A DNA stretch of 64,000 nucleotides from positions 5,208,001 through 5,272,000 of the forward strand of contig NZ_JARUND010000001.1 of NCBI RefSeq assembly GCF_036898825.1, written 5' to 3'. Position numbers and translations under genes: made by a program. This document shows, in pieces, positions 41,008-48,249 of this stretch (position 1 is the first letter of the stretch; every line of letters starts with the position of its first letter). This DNA is from Streptomyces sp. B21-083. Its GTDB lineage: Bacteria; Actinomycetota; Actinomycetes; Streptomycetales; Streptomycetaceae. The notes below the pieces were generated by a model. It saw only the letters and a program-made list of their open reading frames with translations, was not told the origin of the DNA and ran no database searches.

Positions 41008-42278
41008 AACGCGCGACGCGGGCGGCCACGAGGGCGAGGGCGACACCGTCCGGGACGCGCATCGAACGCCCCTGGATGGACCTCCGGGACCTGTGGACGG
41101 AAGCTCTCGCCGGTGTCCTGGCCCGCCCCGTACGCTCCGCCCTGACCACCCTCGGCACAGTCCTCGGCATCACCACGCTGGTCATCACCATCGGGGTGGC
41201 GTCCACCGCGGGCAACCAGATCGTCGGCCGGTTCGACGCCCTGACCGCCACCTCGGTGACCGTGACGGTGCCGTCCGCACCGGCCGGCTCGGACGACGGA
41301 CCCCTGGTGGACTGGTCGGGGACCGACGCGGTCCGCCGTCTCGCCGGCGTGGACTCGGCCGCCGCTCTCGCCGACTCCCCGCTGACCAACAGCGTCCAGG
41401 TGCGGTCCAACGACGTGAAGGCGCCGGGCGACATCTCCGGCCAGACCCTGGCCGTGGTCGCCGCCTCGGCCGCCCTGCCCGCCGGGGTACGCGGCGCGAT
41501 GACCTCGGGACGGTTCTACGACGCCGGTGACATCGCCCGCCGGGCCCAGGTGGCGGTCCTCGGCGACCAGGCGGCACGGCTGCTGGGCATCAGCCGGGTG
41601 CAGGACTCCCCGGCGATCTTCTTCCAGGGCCAGTCGTACACCGTCATCGGCATCCTCGGCGGCATCCGGCGCGAACAGCGACTGTCCACCGCCGTCATCC
41701 TTCCGCCCACCACCGCAGCGGACCGCCTGGGCCTCCAGGACGTCACCCGCGTACTCATCAACACCGCGATGGGCGCCGCCCAGCAGGTGGCACGCCAGGC
41801 GCCGATCGCCCTCGCCCCCGGCCAGGAGAAATCCCTCACCGTCGTGGCCCCGGCCGACCTGTCCAAGGCCCGCGACGGCGTCCAGAGCGACGTCAACGGC
41901 CTCTTCCTCGTCCTCGGCCTGGTCTCGCTCGTGGTGGGCGCGATCGGCATCGCCAACGTCACCCTGGTGACCGTGATGGAAAGGGTCGGCGAGATCGGCC
42001 TACGACGAGCACTGGGCGCGTCAAGACGCCAGGTGGCCGCCCAGTTCCTCCTCGAGTCGACGACGATCGGCCTGCTCGGTGGCATCGTCGGCGCGGCCCT
42101 GGGCATCGCGGTCGTGGTGGGCGTGGCCGTCGTCAAGGAGTGGACCCCGGTCCTGAACATGAACCTGGCCTTCGGCGCCCCCGTCGCCGGAGCGTTGGTC
42201 GGCCTCCTCGCCGGCCTCTACCCGTCGCTACGGGCCGCCCGCATGGAACCGGTGGACGCGCTGAGGGCACCTTCCTGA
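41004..42278 (+). CDS. FtsX/MacB-type ABC permease
   Basis: 424 residues from GTG 41004. The first helix follows the WTEALAGVLARPVRSALTTLGTVLGI motif characteristic of MacB permeases. A roughly 230-residue periplasmic-type MacB_PCD domain follows, then the three-helix FtsX core (GLFLVLGLVSLVVGAIGIANVTLVTV, IGLRRALGASRRQVAAQFLLES, IGLLGGIVGAALGIAVVVGV, and PVAGALVGLLAGLYPSLRAARMEPVDALR). The PSLRAARM.PV.ALR ending is the family C-terminal signature. With the preceding ATPase, membrane-fusion protein and lipoprotein it forms a complete export or stress complex. Confidence 0.92.
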   Translation: MKRATRAATRARATPSGTRIERPWMDLRDLWTEALAGVLARPVRSALTTLGTVLGITTLVITIGVASTAGNQIVGRFDALTATSVTVTVPSAPAGSDDGPLVDWSGTDAVRRLAGVDSAAALADSPLTNSVQVRSNDVKAPGDISGQTLAVVAASAALPAGVRGAMTSGRFYDAGDIARRAQVAVLGDQAARLLGISRVQDSPAIFFQGQSYTVIGILGGIRREQRLSTAVILPPTTAADRLGLQDVTRVLINTAMGAAQQVARQAPIALAPGQEKSLTVVAPADLSKARDGVQSDVNGLFLVLGLVSLVVGAIGIANVTLVTVMERVGEIGLRRALGASRRQVAAQFLLESTTIGLLGGIVGAALGIAVVVGVAVVKEWTPVLNMNLAFGAPVAGALVGLLAGLYPSLRAARMEPVDALRAPS

Positions 42279-42323
42279 ACCTGGACCGCTTCGTCGTTCC
42301 TCTGCGGTACCCGTGTCACGACA

Positions 42324-42515
42324 TCACGTTGGACACCCCCTTGTGTCGGTCATGGCCGGTGTCGGGTGGTGGCAGGCGCAGGTGCACACCAGGTAGTGCA
42401 CGCCGGGTACGCCGGTGTCGCGGGGTTCGGCGTCGCGGCAGCGGGGGTGCTGGCTCAGGACGCATCGGGGGGAGCGGAAGGGGGGTTCGGGTGTCCAGGC
42501 CGATTCGCGGGTCAT
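42324..42515 (-). CDS. Tiny Cys-rich protein, fourth of a four-gene overlapping set
   Basis: 63 residues from ATG 42515, which overlaps the preceding stop (ATGA). Five or six Cys residues (SPRCVLSQHPRCRDAEP, VCTCACHH, RGCPT) plus His suggest a metal knuckle. The HYLVCTCACHH motif recurs in small proteins of Streptomyces accessory regions. No family name known to me. The reading frame is supported by the exact 4-bp overlap pattern of the set. Confidence 0.6.
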   Translation of the reverse strand: MTRESAWTPEPPFRSPRCVLSQHPRCRDAEPRDTGVPGVHYLVCTCACHHPTPAMTDTRGCPT

Positions 42516-42709
42516 CGGCCGTCCCTTTCCACGTCGAGGTCCGCGCCGCCGACGAGGGGGATGACGTTCCAGCGGGCGCCCTTGGCGTCGCGGTGGTCGT
42601 CCTGATGCCCTGGGACGAGGACACACGAGCCGCTCTCGCTGAGCATCGGCGCCCGGTAGAACAGTGAGGCGCGGACCATCCCGCAGGTGGCGGTGGGGTT
42701 CGTGGTCAT
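42512..42709 (-). CDS. Tiny protein, third of a four-gene overlapping set
   Basis: 65 residues from ATG 42709, overlapping both neighbours by 4 bp. Sequence MTTNPTATCGMVRASLFYRA and then SCVLVPGHQDDHRDAKGARW; two Cys and a GHQDDHRDA stretch suggest possible metal binding. Unknown function. It is well supported as a gene by the overlaps and by high GC in third positions in this frame. Confidence 0.6.
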   Translation of the reverse strand: MTTNPTATCGMVRASLFYRAPMLSESGSCVLVPGHQDDHRDAKGARWNVIPLVGGADLDVERDGR

Positions 42710-42897
42710 CCCGGACCTCCGTCGTACGCCTGGCGGTAGGCGGCCCACAGGCCCTGCCCGTTCTCGCACCCGTCCTGGGCCTTGCTGACACGCTTGCAGT
42801 CGGCGCACCTGCGGGCGTGCTCGAACCAGAGCCGGTAGGCGTGGAGCATGGGCAACTCGGCCTGTCGTACGGCAACTTGAACCCTGGAGCCGGTCAT
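42706..42897 (-). CDS. Tiny protein with CxxC-like pair, second of a four-gene set
   Basis: 63 residues from ATG 42897 (4-bp overlap with the upstream gene). It is helical, with HARRCADCKRVSKAQDGCENG giving a C-x2-C...C knuckle and aromatic residues in WFEH and WAAYRQAY. Likely a small zinc-binding or adaptor protein; function unknown. The knuckle is the feature I would use to find relatives. Confidence 0.6.
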   Translation of the reverse strand: MTGSRVQVAVRQAELPMLHAYRLWFEHARRCADCKRVSKAQDGCENGQGLWAAYRQAYDGGPG

Positions 42898-43343
42898 CGG
42901 GCCCGCACCGCGCTCAGCTCGGCGTGGATGTCCCGGGCGTCGATGTCGATGCCGAAGTCCACGGCCAGCACCGCGACCGCCCGGCGACGCAAGCGCACCG
43001 CCCGTTCACGCGCTGCCCAGTAGGGGCGTACACGGGCCGTACGGAGTGCCGCGAATGCCTCCGTCTCCGCGACGGAGTCCGCGAGGGCGGGCAGATAGGG
43101 CCGGGCCAGGCGGGACGCCGAACCGTCCAGAGGCGCCCGGTCGGTGCTGTACGGCGACCGGCGTACCGCAGGCATCCGCATCGCCAACCCAGCAGAACCT
43201 GTTGGGTTCAAGCTGGTCATGATGGCGCACACCGACGGTGGAGGTTTCCGTCGGGTTCCGGTCGGCGGGATCAGGCGGGTGAGGCCCCAGAGAACCAGGG
43301 TCACCACAACCCAGTGCAGCGCGGCAGCGCTACGCTCGGCCAT
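42894..43343 (-). CDS. Small single-helix membrane protein, first of a four-gene set
   Basis: 149 residues from ATG 43343 (GGAG 9 nt upstream); ATG 43349 is close behind. An N-terminal hydrophobic helix (ALHWVVVTLVLWGLTRLI) is followed by a basic region containing PLDGSASRLARPYL and a helical ERAVRLRRRAVAVLAVDFGIDIDARDIHAEL end. The PLDGxASRLVRPYL motif is common in small Streptomyces proteins of unknown function linked to XRE/DUF397 pairs. It is transcribed away from the XRE regulator over a 250-bp gap (43344-43593), which looks AT-rich but without repeats I can call. Confidence 0.65.
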   Translation of the reverse strand: MAERSAAALHWVVVTLVLWGLTRLIPPTGTRRKPPPSVCAIMTSLNPTGSAGLAMRMPAVRRSPYSTDRAPLDGSASRLARPYLPALADSVAETEAFAALRTARVRPYWAARERAVRLRRRAVAVLAVDFGIDIDARDIHAELSAVRAR

Positions 43344-43593
43344 GTTCATCAACTCCAACTAGTTGGTGGGCCACGCCCCGGGAGTCCTGACCGACTCGCC
43401 GGGGTCTTCTTGTCTCTCGTGCTCACGGTCCTCCTTGGCATCAGACATTCGCAATAGAATCTGCCTCGAATCAGCCTTAGTTGAAGAAATGGCACATGCC
43501 AACACATACGCATGGCTTCCGCCTCGCACCCAACGGATGCGAGGCTGAACACATCGCACGCAACGCGCGCACATGCGCGGGATCGGGGAGCAC

Positions 43594-44466
43594 ATGGCCG
43601 CAAAACCGCAGCCAACCGCCAGGCGAATCGGACTCGGCCATGAACTACGGCAGTTGCGCAAGGAGGCCCGGCTCACCATCGCTCAAGCCGTCGACGGTCT
43701 GAGCGTCGACGAGAGCACCCTCCAGCGCGTCGAGACCGGCTGGAAGTCCTTCAGGCAGGCCGGCCAGCTGCGGGAGCTGTTGGAGCGCTACGGCATCACG
43801 GACGACGACCAGGTGGACCGGCTGATCGCTCTCCAGCGCGAGGCGTCCAGCCGGGAATGGTGGTCGGACGGCAGCACGAACATGCTCTCCGGCATGCCTC
43901 GCTTCCTCGGGATCGAGGCGGCGGCCCGGGAAATCCGCGCCTTCCACCCGACCGTCATCCCGGGCCTGCTCCAGACCGAGGCGTACGCGAGTGCCGTACA
44001 TGAACTGCACAAGCCCATTGACGAGACCACGACCGAGTTCGTGCATCAGAGCGTGGGTATGCGCATGAAGCGGAAGGAGGCGCTGACTCGTGAGGACGAC
44101 CCCGTGAAACTCTGGGTGGTTCTCAACGAACCGGCCCTGCGGTATCCCGTCGGGACCGCGGACGTGATGCGTGGTCAGTACGACGAACTGGGCGAACTGG
44201 CGGCCTTGGAGAACGTCACCATCCAGGTGCTCCCCCACGGGGAGCGGGGTTTCGTGGCGTTCCACGATGTGAACATCATGATCCTCGGCGACGGTCTGCC
44301 GACGACCATTCAGAGTGACACCGCGATGCGCACGGTCGCCGTCACCGACAAGCCTCGAGAGGTCGGCCGGTTCTCCCGGATGTTCGACGTCATGGCGTCG
44401 AACGCCCTTCCCCCGCGGGACACCCCGAAGATCCTGAACCAGCTAGCGCGAGAGATCACAGAATGA
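43594..44466 (+). CDS. XRE-family regulator, Scr1/DUF5753 type
   Basis: 290 residues from ATG 43594 (MAAKPQPTARRIGLGHELRQLR is the usual opening; ATG 43573 would add seven residues without family support). HTH about 15-70 (RKEARLTIAQAVDGLSVDESTLQRVETGWKS). The DUF5753 domain shows AREIRAFHPTVIPGLLQTEAYA, then LWVVLNEPALRYPVG, MRGQYDELGELAALENVTIQVLPHGERG. This large actinomycete family controls accessory genes and is almost always paired with a DUF397 protein, as here (ATGA overlap). Targets probably include the divergent tiny-gene set. Confidence 0.93.
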   Translation: MAAKPQPTARRIGLGHELRQLRKEARLTIAQAVDGLSVDESTLQRVETGWKSFRQAGQLRELLERYGITDDDQVDRLIALQREASSREWWSDGSTNMLSGMPRFLGIEAAAREIRAFHPTVIPGLLQTEAYASAVHELHKPIDETTTEFVHQSVGMRMKRKEALTREDDPVKLWVVLNEPALRYPVGTADVMRGQYDELGELAALENVTIQVLPHGERGFVAFHDVNIMILGDGLPTTIQSDTAMRTVAVTDKPREVGRFSRMFDVMASNALPPRDTPKILNQLAREITE

Positions 44467-44675
44467 ATTCACAGTCACTTACGGTCATAGCGTCCGTTCT
44501 GGAGGGCCTGGACTGGGTCAAGTCCTCCTACAGCAACAACGGCGGCAACTGCGTAGAGGTCTCCGGTGACCTACCCGGCATTGTCCCCGTCCGCGACAGC
44601 AAGATCCCCCACGGGCCGATCCTGGTCGCTTCCGAACCGGCTTGGGGCGCCTTCGTAGAGCACATCAAGTACTGA
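44463..44675 (+). CDS. DUF397-domain protein
   Basis: A 70-residue protein. The motifs LDWVKSSYSNNGGNCVEVS, VPVRDSKIPHGPIL and AWGAFVEHIK are diagnostic of DUF397. These small proteins pair with the upstream XRE/DUF5753 regulator and in related pairs (for example the WhiJ and BldB-type systems) act as antagonists or partners. It is followed by a clear terminator. Confidence 0.93.
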   Translation: MNSQSLTVIASVLEGLDWVKSSYSNNGGNCVEVSGDLPGIVPVRDSKIPHGPILVASEPAWGAFVEHIKY

Positions 44676-44688
44676 GCGCGGAGCAGCG

Positions 44689-44720
44689 AAGCACCCCCAG
44701 CCCTGTGATCGGGGGTGCTT
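44689..44720 (+). terminator. Intrinsic terminator after DUF397 gene
   Basis: AAGCACCCCC (44689-44698) pairs perfectly with GGGGGTGCTT (44711-44720), 12-nt loop. It is 14 bp after the DUF397 stop and faces the convergent toxin gene 90 bp away. Confidence 0.8.
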
Positions 44721-44810
44721 ACGCGCACGGAAACGACGCTCTCGTTACCGCGCGGAAGAGGCGACGCCCGCCGCCGGTGAGGCGGTGACGGTGGTGCGGA
44801 GCGACGCGGT

Positions 44811-45167
44811 TCAGCTGTCGGTGTCCTTGGGGTGCCGGGTGGAGGCGTAGACGAGGTGTACGGTCCGGCGCGGTTGGTCGACGAGATAGCGGACACGGCC
44901 ACCTGCGGTGACCTCGTACTCCCACTGCGGGTATTCCGTGCCGCCGAGGACGGCGGTGGCGAGGCGTCCGCGGAGCCTGTGCTGACGGTCGGGGTCGTTT
45001 GTGGAGAGCGGGTTCGTGCGCAGCGCCTCGTAGCAGCGCCGGGTGTTACCCGGGGCTTCGTGGCACAGGTCGCCCCAGCCCTTGGCCGCGTCGTTCGTGG
45101 CGAAACGGAGGCGCCATTCCTTGTCGATCGGCGGTGGTGCGACATCGTCGCCGCGTTTGGGGCTCAC
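44811..45167 (-). CDS. RelE/ParE-superfamily toxin-like protein
   Basis: 118 residues from GTG 45167 (GTGA overlap with the antitoxin stop). The family pattern is seen: KEWRLRFATNDAAKGWGDLCHEAPGN, ALRTNPLS, then RQHRLRGRLATAVLGG...YPQWEYEVTAGGRVRYLVDQPRRTVHLVYAS, i.e. the helical hairpin followed by RelE-type beta sheet with basic residues. In the family these are ribosome-dependent RNases or gyrase inhibitors; which applies here is not decidable. Antitoxin-first order and tight overlap support the toxin-antitoxin call. Confidence 0.8.
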   Translation of the reverse strand: MSPKRGDDVAPPPIDKEWRLRFATNDAAKGWGDLCHEAPGNTRRCYEALRTNPLSTNDPDRQHRLRGRLATAVLGGTEYPQWEYEVTAGGRVRYLVDQPRRTVHLVYASTRHPKDTDS

Positions 45168-45625
45168 GGAGCGGGCACCTCGCCGTGGTCCTCGTCCGGG
45201 AGCGGGGTGGTCAGCTGTGCCGTCAGGTCGGGATCCGCAAGGATTCGGGCGGTGGCGCGCCATTCGACTATGACGCGGTGCAGGCTGGTGTGTACGTCCA
45301 GTTCTGCGGCGTCGTGGGTCGCGTTCACGAGGTCGACGACGAACTCGCGCACTTCCTCGGTGGACAGGTGCCTGGTCCAGGGAAAGACCTCGGGCAGGGC
45401 GAGCAGAATCGCGCGGGAACCTTCGTCACTGCCGATCAGGGCTGTGAACAGCCGGGCAGTGACGTCGGCGGTCTCTTCCCGCTGACGGTCATGGCGCTCC
45501 GTGGTGAGGTACAGGTCCTCGCCGTCGCGGCGCGTCACATGGACACGGTGGGCGCGGTCGACGGTTTCGGCGACCCGCTTCGAGTTTTTCGACAGGTCGG
45601 AGAACGAAACGGTCAGAGTGGACAT
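45164..45625 (-). CDS. Antitoxin (Phd/YefM-like N-terminus) with long C-terminal extension
   Basis: 153 residues from ATG 45625. The N-terminal 50 residues fit a Phd/YefM-type DNA-binding fold (TLTVSFSDLSKNSKRVAETVDRAHRVHVTRRDGEDLYLTT). About 100 more residues of helical sequence follow (RHLSTEEVREFVVDLVNATHDAAELD), longer than classic antitoxins of about 85 residues. The start coincides with the expected transcription start of the promoter at 45632-45661, so the mRNA is probably leaderless. Confidence 0.8.
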   Translation of the reverse strand: MSTLTVSFSDLSKNSKRVAETVDRAHRVHVTRRDGEDLYLTTERHDRQREETADVTARLFTALIGSDEGSRAILLALPEVFPWTRHLSTEEVREFVVDLVNATHDAAELDVHTSLHRVIVEWRATARILADPDLTAQLTTPLPDEDHGEVPAP

Positions 45626-45631
45626 AGGTGA

Positions 45632-45661
45632 AACGTAGTTCGGAATATGTTCCGAAGTCAA
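45632..45661 (-). promoter_or_regulatory. Toxin-antitoxin promoter with 7-bp inverted-repeat operator
   Basis: On the minus strand, TTGACT (45661-45656) and TACGTT (45637-45632) are 18 bp apart. Between and touching them is TTCGGAA-CATA-TTCCGAA (45656-45639), a perfect inverted repeat suited to autorepression by the antitoxin. The start codon at 45625 lies 7 nt after the -10 hexamer, pointing to a leaderless transcript. Confidence 0.7.
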
Positions 45662-45891
45662 GGCGGGGTGGCTGGTGAGGTCTGCTGCGCAGGCTGCCGC
45701 GCCGCAGGTATCGCCCTGATCCCCTTCTCGTGCGGGAGCAGTACCGGGCTGGTCCGGTGGATCTTGAGGTCCCAGATCTCGACCTCCTCGCGCACCTCGC
45801 CCAGGCCTCCGCGCCGGAAGACGAGTTTGCGGGTGGAGGTCAGGAGCCGGAAGGTTCGTGGTGGGCCCCACGCGAAGCCGACTGCGGGCAC
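45658..45891 (-). pseudogene. Remnant of a Rieske oxygenase 3' end (copy of the gene at 46875-47960)
   Basis: The 77-codon frame reads FRLLTSTRKLVFRRGGLGEV then EEVEIWDLKIHRTSPVLLPH. The intact oxygenase 1.28 kb away reads FRLLTPALKLVFRAEALGEV then EEVEIWDHKIHQARPILLPH. DNA identity by eye is roughly 87% over about 130 bases (45711-45840 against 46994-47123), same orientation. All the Rieske and iron-binding parts are absent, so it is a partial duplication, not a gene. Its end reaches the toxin-antitoxin promoter. Confidence 0.8.
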
Positions 45892-45943
45892 CGCGGATCG
45901 GCGCCGCCCGGTGCTGCCGGAAGTCGCGCGTGGACCGGCCCCC

Positions 45944-46204
45944 TCAGGACGGCACGGCCGGACACCTGGTGCCGCGTGGTGGCACCGTCAGTGCAGTCAG
46001 GTAGCCGTCGACGGTGTGCTCCATGCAGGGGCCGTTGGTGACGCTGCCGTGGCCCTGGCCCTCGTAGGTGAGGAGCACTCCGCTGCGGCCGAGTTGCCGG
46101 GCCACGGAGACCGCCCAGGGGTAGCCGGTGGCGGGGTCGTGGAGTGCGTTGGACACCAGGATGGAGGCGATCGTCCTGGCGGCGGTCGCCGATTCCCCCA
46201 CGCT
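45944..46204 (-). pseudogene. Remnant of a TAP-like alpha/beta hydrolase C-terminus
   Basis: The frame reads ILVSNALHDPATGYPWAVSV, then QLGRSGVLLTYEGQGHGSVT and a PPRGTRCPAVPS end. These are the C-terminal motifs (Asp of LHDPAT, His of GHGS) of secreted tripeptidyl-aminopeptidase-like hydrolases (Pfam TAP-like). The roughly 400-residue N-terminal part with the Ser nucleophile is missing; upstream sequence to 46313 shows no continuation in any frame. A decayed gene. Confidence 0.75.
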
Positions 46205-46313
46205 TGAAGCAACCTCGCGCGAGGGGCCCATCCCGTAGGCGTCTCCTCAGCCTGGCGGCCGAACGTGTCAGGGGCCCCCGCGCTACCGGCTCTGCCCGTC
46301 GGAACGGCAGGTT

Positions 46314-46763
46314 CTAGCGGCCGACCTCGTACTGGCCGACCTCGACGAAGTAGCGCAGTGTTTCCGGGGTGTTGTCGTTCAGGGCCGCGTTCGCTGCCGC
46401 GCGCAGGGCGGCGCTGGTGTTCGGGTTGGCCAGTAGCCGCACGATGGTGACGCGGTCGTCCTCGGCCTGGGCGAGGCGGTGGCCGGTCTCGAGCCAGGCG
46501 CGCATCTCGGTGACGGTGCCGTTGTCGAGGAGCTGGTTGGCCTCTCGGGTCACGCGCTTGCCGCTGTCGGGGTCGGCCAGGATGCGGACGATCGCGATGC
46601 GCAGATCGTCCGCGTCCATCTCGTCGTAGGGGGAACCCGTGTCCGCCGAGGCCACGGCGGCGGTCGACGGCGTCGCGGCGGTGGCCACGGACGGAGTGGA
46701 GAGCAGCAAAGCCGGAGCGAGGGCACCGGCGGCCAGGGCGAGGGTCGCACGGGTCAGTCTCAA
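46314..46763 (-). CDS. Secreted ALF-repeat protein
   Basis: 149 residues from TTG 46763 (AAAGGTGG 8 nt upstream gives the usual LRLTRA opening); longer readings lack a ribosome site. Signal peptide: LALAAGALAPALLLSTPSVATAA. Then three short repeats of the ALF type: DDLRIAIVRILADPDSGKRV, MRAWLETGHRLAQAEDDRVT and AALRAAANAALNDNTPETLRYFVEVGQ. These helical repeats are common in secreted actinomycete proteins, function unknown. It is shorter than multi-repeat relatives and lies among gene remnants, so could itself be trimmed at the 3' end. Confidence 0.75.
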   Translation of the reverse strand: MRLTRATLALAAGALAPALLLSTPSVATAATPSTAAVASADTGSPYDEMDADDLRIAIVRILADPDSGKRVTREANQLLDNGTVTEMRAWLETGHRLAQAEDDRVTIVRLLANPNTSAALRAAANAALNDNTPETLRYFVEVGQYEVGR

Positions 46764-46874
46764 GAAGTCAACCACCTTTGTGTAGTAGTCGCGGAGCGCG
46801 ACGGCAAGACGACGATATTGACAACGTTGGCCTGGTCGGGGCAGTGCCCGGAGCATGCAGTCTTCACGGGGTCC

Positions 46875-47960
46875 TCATTGCCGAACCTCGACCCCGGCCT
46901 CGACCCCGACCCCGGCCTCGGTCGGCACGGTCGGCTGACGTGGCGCCGGGATCGTCACGTCCGGCGGGTAGAACTGCGCGTACCAGCGCCGAATCGCCCT
47001 GATCCCCTTCTCGTGCGGGAGCAGTATCGGGCGGGCCTGGTGGATCTTGTGGTCCCAGATCTCGACCTCCTCGCGCACCTCGCCGAGGGCTTCCGCGCGG
47101 AAGACGAGCTTGAGGGCGGGGGTAAGGAGCCGGAACGGGAAGCGGGCCGGTTTGCGGATGTAGTACAGCATCCGGAGTTCGCTCGTGTTGTCGTCGACCG
47201 GGGTGGTGAAGGCGACCGCTGTCACCGAAAGGACCGGGCCGTGCACCCGGACCACCATGACGCCCGGACCGTACATGTACGCGTCGAAGGTGTTGTTGAT
47301 GTCCCAGCGGAGAACGCGGCGGGCGATCCGGCCGCGGGCCTCGGCGTAGGGGCCGTCCTCGCTCCAGTCCTGGACGGGGGGTTCGCTCTGGCCGTGGATG
47401 TAGTGGAAGTGGGACTCGTCGACGATGTTCTCGCGCATCTCCTGGACGTGGACACGCGCCCGGCAGATGTCGTCGATCGGCGCGGCGTAGTCCTTGGACT
47501 CCGTCTCGGGGATCTCCGGTACCTCCCATGACGGCTCGCCCGGTCCGGCGTAGACGAGGACGAGCCCGCTGTGCTCGCGCACCGGGAACCCGCCGAGGGA
47601 CACCTTGGGGGTGCGGGCGGCGAACGGTGCCTCCACGCACGCGCCGTCCGTACCGAACCGCCAGCCGTGGAACGGGCACACCACCGTGCCGTCCACGACC
47701 TTCCCGCCGGCGCCCAGGTGGGCGCCGTAGTGGGGGCAGTGCGCGTCCCGTACGGTCGCCCGGCCGTCGGTGCCTCGGAAGGCGATGAGTGCCCGTCCGA
47801 AGTAGTGCAGGCTGACGACCTTCCCCGGCCGCAGCTCGGCGCTGCGGAGTACGGCGTACCAGCCGTACGGGACGAACGGCATCGGGTACTCGTCGGCTCG
47901 GGGGTCGCGGGGGAGGGAGTGCAGGGCCGCACTGCTGTCATGACTCCGCCATAAACGCAT
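46875..47960 (-). CDS. Rieske-type oxygenase, KshA / cholesterol 7-desaturase-like
   Basis: A 361-residue protein. Rieske [2Fe-2S] cluster: C75-P-H77 and C95-P-F-H98 (CPHYGAHLG, CPFHGW). The mononuclear iron site is in RENIVDESHFHYIHG (Asp/His/His). Length and the PFVPYGWYAVLRSAEL opening match the oxygenase component of 3-ketosteroid 9-alpha-hydroxylase and DAF-36/Neverland-like enzymes. A ferredoxin reductase partner is required but none is nearby. The C-terminus has Val/Gly/Glu repeats (GVGVEAGVEV) from GACCCCG-type repetition. The ATG at 47960 lacks a ribosome site; a start nearer MPFVPYGW (about 47882) is possible. The substrate may be a sterol, but that is only family inference. Confidence 0.85.
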   Translation of the reverse strand: MRLWRSHDSSAALHSLPRDPRADEYPMPFVPYGWYAVLRSAELRPGKVVSLHYFGRALIAFRGTDGRATVRDAHCPHYGAHLGAGGKVVDGTVVCPFHGWRFGTDGACVEAPFAARTPKVSLGGFPVREHSGLVLVYAGPGEPSWEVPEIPETESKDYAAPIDDICRARVHVQEMRENIVDESHFHYIHGQSEPPVQDWSEDGPYAEARGRIARRVLRWDINNTFDAYMYGPGVMVVRVHGPVLSVTAVAFTTPVDDNTSELRMLYYIRKPARFPFRLLTPALKLVFRAEALGEVREEVEIWDHKIHQARPILLPHEKGIRAIRRWYAQFYPPDVTIPAPRQPTVPTEAGVGVEAGVEVRQ

Positions 47961-48055
47961 GTGCTGATGCTAGGCATGTTTCAGGCGGGACTGTAGAGGG
48001 CCGTGAGGTCGAGTCCGTGGCTGGAGGATCTGCGCGCCCTCCGAACGCGCCTCCC

Positions 48056-48112
48056 GGGACATGGGGACGCGGGACCCGGGGGCACGGGACATGGGGACAC
48101 GGGGCATGGGGG
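48056..48112. repeat. Degenerate GGGACATGGGGACGCG-type tandem repeat in a 289-bp gap
   Basis: The 47961-48249 gap between divergent genes has no gene I can support. Its middle holds three or four degenerate units of about 16 bp (GGGACATGGGGACGCG, GGGACATGGGGACACG and shorter variants). AT-richer DNA follows at 48140-48200, with a plausible promoter for the methyltransferase. Confidence 0.55.
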
Positions 48113-48249
48113 CAACGGCGGGCAAGGTCATCGGCGCCCGGATTTCTCCTGACGTACCGTCAGTTCCCTTGCTGCTAAGCTGAGTTGACTCATCGACAAG
48201 CGCTACCCGCACTCAAGAATCAGGCACCCCTGACGGGAGACAGCAGCTC

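Noticed and set aside
47970..48212. An 80-codon minus frame between the oxygenase and methyltransferase
   Set aside because: Its sequence is mostly the degenerate GGGACATGGGGACGCG repeat, with no ribosome site and no family resemblance.
42324..48249. Considered as an integrated mobile element
   Set aside because: XRE/DUF397, tiny genes, toxin-antitoxin and remnants suggest accessory DNA, but no integrase, transposase, tRNA or att repeats are visible.
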